Part shown: one piece after another, positions 9,156 through 17,569 of the stretch
Numbering within the stretch: the stretch's first letter is position 1
How the letters are laid out: the number at the start of each line of letters is the position of its first letter
Assembly: GCA_963850765.1 (NCBI GenBank)
Contig: CAWKMN010000010.1
Location: forward strand, 310,001-374,000
DNA length: 64,000 nt
Source: CAWKMN01 sp963850765
GTDB lineage: Bacteria > Chloroflexota > Anaerolineae > Aggregatilineales > Aggregatilineaceae
Direction of reading: 5' to 3'
Position numbers and translations under genes: made by a program
Notes under the pieces: generated by a model
What the model saw: only the letters and a program-made list of their open reading frames with translations
Databases searched by the model: none
What the model was told of the DNA's origin: nothing

Positions 9156-10631
9156 ATACTCAACCCCTCACCCAACCCGAACTCGAAGCCTATCTCTGGG
9201 GGGCAGCGACGTTGCTTCGGGGCTACATCGACGCGGGCGACTACAAGCAGTTCATCTTCCCGCTGCTGTTCTGGAAGCGCCTATGCGATGTATACGACGA
9301 AGAATCCCGCCGCGCAAGAGAGTGGGCGGACGAGGTCTTCCCCGAAGACCACCGCTTCCAGATACCCGACGGCGCTCACTGGAATGATGTGCGTGCCGTC
9401 TCGACCAACGTCGGCGTGGCGATTCAACACGCGATGCTTGCCATCGAGGCCACAAACCGCGATATGCTCAGCGGGATTTTTGGCGACGCGCCCTGGACCA
9501 ACAAGGAGCGCCTCTCCGATGGCACGCTCCGCGACCTGATTGAGCATTTTCTCGTCGCAGACGCTTTCGATGGCACGCGTGTCAGACGATTTGCTCGGCA
9601 AGGCGTATGAGTTCCTCATCAAGAAGTTTGCCGACGACAGCGGCCACACCGCCGCCGAATTCTACACCAACCGGACCGTCGTACACCTCATGGCGCTGAT
9701 GCTCGAACCGCAGCCGGGCGAAAGCGTCTATGACCCGACGTGCGGCTCCGGCGGGATGCTCATCGAAGCGGCGGAGAAGCTCAAACGCGAGGGCCGCGAG
9801 TACCGCACGCTGCAACTCTACGGCCAGGAAATCAACCTGATGACCTCGGCGATGGCGCGCATGAACCTGTTTATGCATGGCTTCGAGGATTTCCGCATCG
9901 TGCGCGGCGATACCCTCGCCCACCCGCATTTCCACACAGGCAATCGCTTGCAGCAGTTCGACGTGGTGCTCGCCAATCCTCCCTATTCCATCAAGCAGTG
10001 GAACCGCGCCGCATGGGAAAATGACCCCTACGGGCGCAACCGCTATGGGACACCGCCGCAGGGCCGCGCCGACTACGCCTTCTTCCAGCACATCATCGCC
10101 AGCCTGAAACCGGACACGGGCCGCTGCGCGATTCTGTTCCCGCATGGCGTGCTGTTCCGCGACGAGGAGCGCGCCATGCGCGAGAAGCTGGTCCGCGACG
10201 ATGTGATTGAGTGCGTGGTCGGGCTGGGACCGAACCTGTTCTACAACTCGCCGATGGAAGCGTGCGTGGTCATCTGCCGCATGAATAAGCCAGAGACCTC
10301 GCGCGGCAAAATCCTGCTCATCAACGCGGTGAACGAAGTCACCCGCGAGCGCGCGTTCAGCTTCCTGCAAGAGAGCCACATCGAGCGCATTGTCCGCGCG
10401 TATCGAGACTTTGCCGACATGGACGGCTTCGCGCGGGTGGTGACGGTGGACGAGGTGCTTGAGAACCGCGCCAATCTGAATATCCCGCTGTATGTGCGCG
10501 GGCCGAACGGCAGCACGGGCGGCGAGCAGTCGCTTGAGGCGGTGATAGCCGAGTGGCAGGCCAGTTCGACGGCGGTGCGCAAGTCGATGACATTACTCAT
10601 GGAATCTCTGAAGGATATTCGAGAAAGGTAA
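9152..10631 (+). pseudogene. hsdM: Type I RM methyltransferase HsdM, second copy, frameshifted
   Basis: The product is paralogous to the preceding HsdM along its whole length (N-terminal LEAYLWGAATLLRGYIDAG; motif I DPTCGSGGML; motif IV NPPYSIKQW). The frame breaks near 9546-9549, where one extra T in a TTTT run moves LIEHF out of frame; removing it restores FSSQTLSMARVSDDLLGKAYEF. The total length, 3n+1, agrees with one insertion. The ATG overlaps the first hsdM stop (ATGA), so the two are coupled. Tandem hsdM paralogues could form a heterodimeric methyltransferase or be an expanded system; this cannot be decided from sequence. Confidence 0.85.
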
Positions 10632-10640
10632 CATTCACTA

Positions 10641-11243
10641 ATGGGTACATTGAGTGACGATGATTTGAATCAGATGAATAGATTTCTGAAGAATCAGCGT
10701 GAAAACGACATCACCGACCCAGAAACCTTGCAGAGAGTAGCCGATAGAGTAGAAGGTTACATGAGACGAGTCAACCCGATGCATCCGACAAACCTTGAGG
10801 AAATTTCAGATGCACTTGACGGCTTTATCCGTCGGACTTATCCTGACAAACCGTCTGAAAAACGACCTGATATCGTATGCTTTATCAGCTATTCACACAA
10901 AAACAAAAACCACGCTGATAGATTAGTGTCTGATTTACGTTCCACACGGGCGTTGATTTGGATAGATAGAGAAAACATTCCGCCAGGCGCAAGATGGGAT
11001 GTTGAAGTAGAAAAAGCAGTGAAAGAATGTACGCATTTTCTTCTGATTGTCACGCCTCAATCTATCGAGTCAAATAGTGTGAGGGATGAATGGAATTGTG
11101 CAATCGATGAAGGGAAGAAAGTTATTCCACTCATCTTTGACCCACATGAACTGCCTTTCAGACTTCGTAATTTCCAGTGGATTGTATTCCACGAGAGTTA
11201 CGAGGATGGATTAAAAAAACTCTTGAGGGAATTGGGGCATTAA
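10641..11243 (+). CDS. TIR-domain protein embedded in the type I RM operon
   Basis: The 200-residue product has about 75 N-terminal residues of charged helix, then a TIR domain starting IVCFISYSHKNKNHADRLV. The SARM1-type catalytic Glu position is present in SVRDEWNCAIDEGKKVIPLI. TIR domains of this sort cleave NAD+ or produce cyclic ADP-ribose signals, or act as adaptors. It starts 9 bases after hsdM2 and ends 5 bases before hsdS (11249), so it is part of the same transcript. Its lower GC and richer A/T codons contrast with hsdM2 and suggest later insertion into the operon. An abortive-infection role tied to restriction is inference. Confidence 0.85.
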   Translation: MGTLSDDDLNQMNRFLKNQRENDITDPETLQRVADRVEGYMRRVNPMHPTNLEEISDALDGFIRRTYPDKPSEKRPDIVCFISYSHKNKNHADRLVSDLRSTRALIWIDRENIPPGARWDVEVEKAVKECTHFLLIVTPQSIESNSVRDEWNCAIDEGKKVIPLIFDPHELPFRLRNFQWIVFHESYEDGLKKLLRELGH

Positions 11244-11248
11244 GAAAA

Positions 11249-12414
11249 ATGAAGAACAATTCCTGGCCCCCCGTCCGTTTCGGCGACGTGGTTCGCGAAG
11301 TCCGCGAGACTGAAAATGACCCACTCAGAGCAGGCTTTGAGCGCTATGTCGGCTTGGAACACCTCGACCCGGAGTCGCTGCATATCAAGCGATGGGGCCA
11401 GATAGCCGACAGCGACATCACCTTTACGCGGGTATTCCGCGCGGGACAGGTGTTGTTCGGACGCCGCCGCGCCTATCAGCGGAAAGCAGCCGTAGCCGAC
11501 TTCGACGGCATCTGCTCCGGTGACATTATTGTGATGGAAGCCAGAGAGGAACACCTGCTGCCGGACCTGCTGCCGTTCATTGTGCAGACCGAAGGATTCT
11601 ACGACTATGCACTGCGCACATCGGCAGGGTCGCTGTCGCCGCGTACCAAGTGGTCGCATCTGGCCGCATACGAGTTCGCGCTGCCGCCGGAGGATGAGCA
11701 GCGCCGGATTGCGGATATTCTGTGGGCCGCAGACGCCGAAAAGGAAGCCCTGCTCAATGTTCAACTGAAGCTCCACCAACTCGCAGTTTCTGTTGGTTCA
11801 GAGGCGTTCCAAGAAAGTCAGCCTTGTATATTACTTGGGGAACTTGTCAAGCGAGATGAACTGTCCTTTCAGACAGGCCCCTTTGGAACGGTGCTTAAGG
11901 CTTCAAGCTATGTGGAACAAGGTATTCCGATTATCAATCCGGTCAATATGGCGGATGGAAAACTTGTCGTATCTGAGGGACCGTTCATTAGCGTAGAAGA
12001 TGCTGAAAGACTATCAAAGTACAGAATGGAGTGGGGAGACATTGTCCTAGGTAGAAAAGGTGATGTAGGACGAGCAATTTTCGTGTCCGATGATTATGCA
12101 GGTTTCATTATTGGGTCTGACTGTATACGAGTCGGTTATTGGGTGAAACTGTCAAACCCACATATCTCTATTATTTTTTGCGCCATCCCGGAACTCAGTC
12201 CTGGCTGATGAGACACTCATCAGGGACTACAATGCCGGGCATGAATGAGCGCATATTGTCGCGTCTCAGCATACCTGTCCCTGACGAGAGAACTCAAAAT
12301 CAAGTCATTTCTATCTTCAATAAACTCAATTCCGCCTTCCATGACCTTGATTCGAGAATTCATCGCAGCATTTCATTGAAAAGGAAATTGGCCGACAAGT
12401 TATTAAACATCTGA
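11249..12414 (+). pseudogene. hsdS: Type I RM specificity subunit HsdS, frameshifted
   Basis: Translation starts at ATG 11249 (MKNNSWPPVRFGDVVREV). The first target-recognition domain and the central conserved region (LPPEDEQRRIADILWAAD, a typical HsdS helix motif) are intact. The second recognition domain begins near residue 200 (GELVKRDELSFQTGPFGT) and shifts frame near 12130-12140. The continuation PTYLYYFLRHPGTQSWL to SIPVPDERTQNQVI ends at 12414. HsdS gives the DNA target sequence of the methyltransferase and nuclease. The second recognition domain has lower GC than the first, as is common when specificity halves are swapped. Confidence 0.82.
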
Positions 12415-12438
12415 CTGTAACCTTATAAGGACGAATGC

Positions 12439-15359
12439 ATGTTTAACGAATCAAACAGCGTCGAAGACTTTATCCGCGATATGCTCTCGCACCGGCTCGA
12501 CTGGTTTTTCAAGCCAGCCAAAGAACTCAACCGCTCCATCGGGGACGTGCTGCTCATGGACGAACTCACCGACGCCCTGCTGCGCCTCAATCCCGACATC
12601 GCCGCCCGGCCCGACTACGCCGACGAGGTGCTGTACCGGCTCAACGCCATTCTGCTCTCGGTGCACGGCGATGGGCTGGTGCGCGCCAACGAAGCCTTCG
12701 CCGAGTGGCTGCGCGGCGACAAAAGTATGCCCTTCGGCGAGAATCACCAGCATGTGCCCGTGCGCCTCATCGACTTCGACAACCTGGACAACAACACTTA
12801 CCTCGTCACGCAGCAGTTGACCTTCAAGCCCGCGCGGATTGAGGTCCGCTTCGACCTCGTGCTGTTCGTCAACGGGATTCCGCTCGTCGTCGGCGAACTG
12901 AAAACGCCCACCCGCGACGCGATAAGCTGGTTCGACGGGGCCGAGCAAATCCAGACCTACGAGCGCGATGTGCCGGGCTTTTTCGTGCCGAACGTCTTCT
13001 CGTTCGCCAGCGAGGGCAAAACCTACCGCTACGGCTCGGTCGCCATGCCGCTGGATATGTGGGGTCCCTGGCGGGATGAGGATGAGCCGACGGTGAGCGG
13101 CCTGCGCGAAGTCGAAGACGCCGTGACGTGGGATGCTCACGCCGGAGGTGATTCTCGATATTCTGTGCTATTTCGCCGTCTTCGCCACCGACAAGAAGCA
13201 CCGCCGCATCAAAATCATCTGCCGCTACCAGCAGTATCAGGCCGCCAACAAAATCGTCGCGCGCGTGCTGGCCGGGTATCCGCGCAAGGGGCTTATCTGG
13301 CATTTTCAGGGGTCGGGCAAGTCGCTGCTGATGGTGTTCGCGGCGCAGAAGCTGCGGCTCCACCCGGCGCTGCGCAATCCCACCGTGCTGATTGTGGTCG
13401 ACCGCGTGGACCTGGATACGCAAATCACCGGCACGTTCAACGCCACCGACGTGCCGAACACCGTCGCCACCGATAACCGCGCCGAGCTTCAGCGGATGCT
13501 GGCGCAGGACGTGCGCAAGGTCATCATCACGACGATTCACAAGTTCGCCGAGGCGGACGGCGTGCTCAATGAGCGCGGCAACATCATCGTGATGGTAGAC
13601 GAGGCGCACCGCACGCAGGAAGGCAACCTGGGGCGGCAGATGCGCGAGGCGCTGCCCAACGCATTCTTCTTCGGCATGACCGGCACGCCCATCAACAAGC
13701 GCGACCGGAATACGTTCTGGGCGTTCGGTGCCGACGAGGATGAGCAGGGTTACCTGAGCCGCTATTCGTTCGAGGACTCCATCCGCGATAAGGCCACGCT
13801 CCCGCTGCATTTTGAGGCGCGGCTGGTCGAGCTTCGGGTCGATAAGGACGCCATCGACGAGGCTTATGCCCGGATGACCGGCCATCTTTCCGAGGAAGAC
13901 CAGTCTAATCTGGCGCAGATGGCCGGGCGTATCGCCGTGCTCATCAAAAGCCCGGAGCGCATCCAGGCGATTGTGGCCGACATCGTCGCAGCACTACCAG
14001 CAGAAGGTCGAGCCGAACGGCGTCAAGGCGATGGTCGTCACCTTTGACCGCGAAGCGTGCATCCTCTACAAGCGCGAGTTTGACCGTCTGCTCCCGCCAG
14101 AGGCTACCGAGGTCGTCATGACGGCGGCGCGCATCGACCCGGACGAGTGGCGGCGCTATGACCGTCCGAAAGACGCCGAAGAGCGCATTCTCGACAACTT
14201 CCGCGACCCGCATCACCCACTCCAATTCCTGATTGTGACGGCCAAGCTGCTGACCGGCTTCGACGCGCCCATCTTGCAGGCGATGTATCTCGACAAGCCG
14301 ATGAAGGAACACAATCTGCTCCAGGCCATCTGCCGCACCAACCGCGTGTATGCGCAGCCGCCGGAGATGCCCGCCAAGACGCACGGACTGATTGTCGATT
14401 ACATCGGCGTGTTTGATGATGTCGCGCGCACACTGACGTTTGACGAGGACGAAATCCGGCGGCTGATTACCAATATCGACGGGCTGAAAGCGCAGTTTCC
14501 CGACGCGATGCAGAAATGCCTGGGCTACTTCCCCAACGTAGACCGCACGGTGGAAGGATTCGAGGGACTGCTGGCTGCGCAGAACTGTCTGCCGGATAAC
14601 GAAACTCGCGATGCCTTCGCCGCCGATTTCTCGGTTGCGGCGCGGCTGTGGGAGGCGATTTCGCCGGACCCGATGCTGAATCCCTATCGAAGAGACTATC
14701 GCTGGCTATCGCAGGTCTACGAGTCGGTCAAGCCGCCGAGCGGACACGGTAAGCTGCTGTGGCATGCGCTTGGTGCCAAAACGCTCGACCTCATCCACGA
14801 GCATGTGCACGTCGAGACCGTGCGCGATGACCTCGATACTCTCATTATGGATGCGGATTTTGTCGAGGACCTGCTGACCCACCGTACTCCGGCCAGCGCC
14901 AAGAAACTCGAAGCCAAGCTCATTGCTCGGCTGCGCAAACACGGGAACAATCCCAAGTTCATCAAGCTCGGCGAGCGCCTGGAAGACCTCAAGAACCGCT
15001 ATGAGCAGGGGCTGATGACCAGCATCGAGTTCATCAAGATGCTGCTGGAAATTGCCCACGATGTAGTCCGCGCCGAGAAAGAAGTCGCCCCAGAGCCAGA
15101 GCCAGAAGAGCGTGGTCTGGCCGCGCTGACCGAGTTGTTCAATGAAATCCGCAGCGAACGAACGCCGGTCATGGTGGAGCGTATCGTCAAGGACATTGAT
15201 GAGATTGTGCGAATTGTGCGCTTTTCCGGCTGGCAGAGCACTCGCCAGGGCGAGCGGGAGGTCAAGCAGGCGCTGCGCCGCACGCTGGCTAAATACCAAC
15301 TGCACCGAGAAGAGGAGTTGTTCAACAAGGCTTACGGCTACATCGCGGAATATTATTAG
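12439..15359 (+). pseudogene. hsdR: Type I restriction endonuclease HsdR, two frameshifts
   Basis: Three consecutive frames together encode one HsdR of about 973 residues. The first (from 12439) has the N-terminal nuclease (RFDLVLFVNGIPLVVGELK). The frame shifts near 13125-13135 into the motor domains with Walker A FQGSGKS, DEAH box MVDEAHR and motif III GMTGTP. A second shift near 13985-13995 leads to motif VI (AICRTNRVY) and the C-terminal HsdS-binding helical region. Each break is explained by one extra base. HsdR translocates DNA with ATP and cleaves it. It follows hsdS by 24 bases and closes the operon. Confidence 0.88.
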
Positions 15360-15426
15360 GGCGCAGACCGGTCGTCAGAGGTTCGCGCAGGAAATGCAGT
15401 AGGTCACGCGTGTCCTGCGCTTCTCT

Positions 15427-15852
15427 CTATCCTAATGTCATGAGGAATTCCTCCGCTGCGCGCTGTGCCTCTGTGACTTCCTGATAGAACATAACGCGCA
15501 TCTTCGGGTCGGTGTTGCCTGCCAACATGGCCGACAGGGGGAATCCCCGCTGGCACAGGCACAGCACCGGCTTGCCCAGGTGGTGCAGTGCATACGCGAT
15601 TTCGAAGCCCACACCAAGCGAGGGCACGGTTACCTCGGCGATGACGGCGTCACTTTGTTCGAGCAGCGCGATGTCCTGCGTGAATATCCGCTGGTCGGTC
15701 GTCTGCCGCTCGTCGGCCTCGACCGTCACCGATGCGACGTGCTCGGATAACACCACATGCCCGCCTTGTTGAAGATGGTGGACAATTGCCTCATAGGTGG
15801 GCTGCAGATTGCGTCCTGCGCGGATGGATACGGCGAAGTAGATGTTGGTCAT
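15427..15852 (-). CDS. Nucleoside 2-deoxyribosyltransferase-like / DNPH1-type hydrolase
   Basis: The 141-residue product starts MTNIYFAVSIRAGR and contains SDAVIAEVTVPSLGVGFEIAYA, the signature of the nucleoside deoxyribosyltransferase superfamily. The Glu in GVGFEIAYA corresponds to the catalytic nucleophile. Its size and motif order resemble DNPH1 (RCL), which splits deoxynucleoside monophosphates to base and deoxyribose 5-phosphate. A damaged-nucleotide sanitation role fits the MazG-like gene nearby, but the substrate is not determined. It directly abuts the EamA transporter stop and is probably cotranscribed with it. Confidence 0.8.
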   Translation of the reverse strand: MTNIYFAVSIRAGRNLQPTYEAIVHHLQQGGHVVLSEHVASVTVEADERQTTDQRIFTQDIALLEQSDAVIAEVTVPSLGVGFEIAYALHHLGKPVLCLCQRGFPLSAMLAGNTDPKMRVMFYQEVTEAQRAAEEFLMTLG

Positions 15853-16794
15853 TTAACCATGCCCCCGAAACGACACTAGCCATACCCCACTGAGGATAGC
15901 CGCGCCGCCCAGAATCGCCAGAGGTCGCAGAGGCTCATCCAGCACGATGGCCGCCAGCGCCACGGTAACCAGCGGCTCGATGTACAGGAACGCGCCCAAC
16001 TGGGATGCCTTCAGCGTCGACAGCGCATCATACCAAAACAGATACGCCAGTGACGAGACAAATAAAATCGTGAACGCCAGCGCCAGCCACCCCTCCAGGT
16101 CGAGTAGGCCGAACGCCTGCCAGCCCTCCCGTGCCACAAACAGGGGTAATGTCATCAGGCAGCCCAGCGCCATGATGTGGACGGTCACGACCGCCGCCGG
16201 GAGCCGACCGACAATCCGCTTACTGAGCACCGAGGCAACCGCCCAGGTTATCGCGCTGGAAAAAGCCAGTAGGTCGCCGCGTGTGCTCGGCAGACCAAAG
16301 ATGTCCAGACTGCCCGTCCGGGCCATGACGATGAGCAGTGCGCCGACCATGGCGAGAAAAAAGCCGAGCAACTGGAACCGGCCATAGGTTTCACCGAGAA
16401 ACTGCCAGGCCAGCAGCGCGATAAACACAGGGGTCAGTGCTACCATCCAGCCGGTATTGCTGGCCGTCGTCAGGCTCAACCCAATGGCCTGAATGGTCAG
16501 GTGGAGCGCAATCCCGACAAAGGCCAGCAGCACTAACTGACCCAGCAACCGCCGGTCGTGGACCATGCCGGTCCACTGCCCCCGGCGCTTGAGCAGCGCG
16601 AACAATATCACCGAGCCGCCGAACGTGCGGACCGGAACCAGGACCACCGGGTCAATCTGGTCCACGATGATTTTGGTGGCGACAAAGGATGCGCCCCACA
16701 CCACGACCGTGACCAGCGCCTTGAGGTGAGCGATGAAGAACGCGCGATTTCTATCGTGGAGTTGTTGGGTGGAAAATGCGGGTGCTTCGTTCAT
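15853..16794 (-). CDS. EamA/DMT-superfamily drug-metabolite transporter
   Basis: The 313-residue protein has about ten hydrophobic segments in two EamA repeats (AHLKALVTVVVWGASFVATK at the start of the first, LLAFSSAITWAVASVLSKRI at the second). EamA permeases export amino acids, purines or small metabolites across the inner membrane; the substrate here is unknown. The stop codon touches the ATG of the deoxyribosyltransferase-like gene, indicating one operon. Confidence 0.88.
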   Translation of the reverse strand: MNEAPAFSTQQLHDRNRAFFIAHLKALVTVVVWGASFVATKIIVDQIDPVVLVPVRTFGGSVILFALLKRRGQWTGMVHDRRLLGQLVLLAFVGIALHLTIQAIGLSLTTASNTGWMVALTPVFIALLAWQFLGETYGRFQLLGFFLAMVGALLIVMARTGSLDIFGLPSTRGDLLAFSSAITWAVASVLSKRIVGRLPAAVVTVHIMALGCLMTLPLFVAREGWQAFGLLDLEGWLALAFTILFVSSLAYLFWYDALSTLKASQLGAFLYIEPLVTVALAAIVLDEPLRPLAILGGAAILSGVWLVSFRGHG

Positions 16795-16964
16795 GGCGTC
16801 GTTGTTCTCTCACAGGTGATGAAGCACAGGTATGGGAGACGAGTGTATCACGTTTGGCACGGTTCTTTTCGAACCGTCTATTCCTACTGCCGGTGAAATC
16901 GTGCGCCGGGCAGTGCTGGAAACAAGATGCAGATTGCTCAGCCAATACCGCTCGTATGGCGGTA

Positions 16965-17303
16965 TCAATATCGGTCATCGTCCTCCACCCACAGCAGCTT
17001 GAGCCGTTTCTCAAACCCGCCCCGCTGGTCGCGCCGTTCCTGCTGAACTCGGAGCACTAGTGCTCCATCGATGCCATGCGCCGCCATCACGGCCTCAATG
17101 ACCTCGTAAAGGTCCGCTAACTCCGTCACCAGCTTGTCGCCAGACGCCGCGCTCGCCTCTTCTGCTTCTTCCACGAGCTTGGTCAAGAGCGCCTGCCGAT
17201 AGTCGGCTTCTGACAGGGTCTCCGTCTCGCATCGTTTGCCTTCGGCCTGGAGAATGTCCGGTATTCGGTCCCGAATGAGCTTGCTGTATTGGATGCGTGC
17301 CAT
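16965..17303 (-). CDS. MazG-like all-alpha nucleoside-triphosphate pyrophosphohydrolase
   Basis: The 112-residue protein begins with the characteristic YSKLIRDRIPDILQAEGK motif of the phosphoribosyl-ATP pyrophosphohydrolase-like/MazG-like family. It is followed by the metal-binding E-E-x-x-E/E-x-x-D helices (LVEEAEEASAA and ELADLYEVIEAVM). Such enzymes hydrolyse NTPs or dNTPs to monophosphate and pyrophosphate. It lies upstream of the EamA and DNPH1-like genes on the same strand and may belong to a nucleotide-sanitation group. A 16-bp palindrome (17051-17066) lies in the coding region. Confidence 0.82.
   Translation of the reverse strand: MARIQYSKLIRDRIPDILQAEGKRCETETLSEADYRQALLTKLVEEAEEASAASGDKLVTELADLYEVIEAVMAAHGIDGALVLRVQQERRDQRGGFEKRLKLLWVEDDDRY
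17051..17066. repeat. Palindrome GGAGCACTAGTGCTCC
   Basis: A perfect 16-bp palindrome within the MazG-like coding sequence (encodes GALVL). The identical 16 bases recur at 26631-26646 in a non-coding context, so coding constraint does not explain it. Confidence 0.7.
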
Positions 17304-17569
17304 AGCGTCCTCCCATCAGAACTACCTGAGATTGCGCAAACTGACCAGCGAGGAGACGAAGTCCATCACCGCATGGGCCGGTCCCTGAGCAAGATTGCCG
17401 AGTGGAACAGCCAAGAGGCGCAAAGCTTGAGTATAGCATGGCTCTCCGTTTGTCAGGGACATCTCTCTGTGGTTTATAATCAGGTACAACGCCACCTAGT
17501 CCGATATCTCACATCCTAGACACAATTACTCCCGCCCGAAAAAAACACGATTTCTCCGAGGGGGCGGCA

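Noticed and set aside
9582..10379. Minus-strand frames opposite hsdM2 and hsdR (9582-10379, 12451-13140, 12869-13885)
   Set aside because: Antisense shadows of conserved RM genes.
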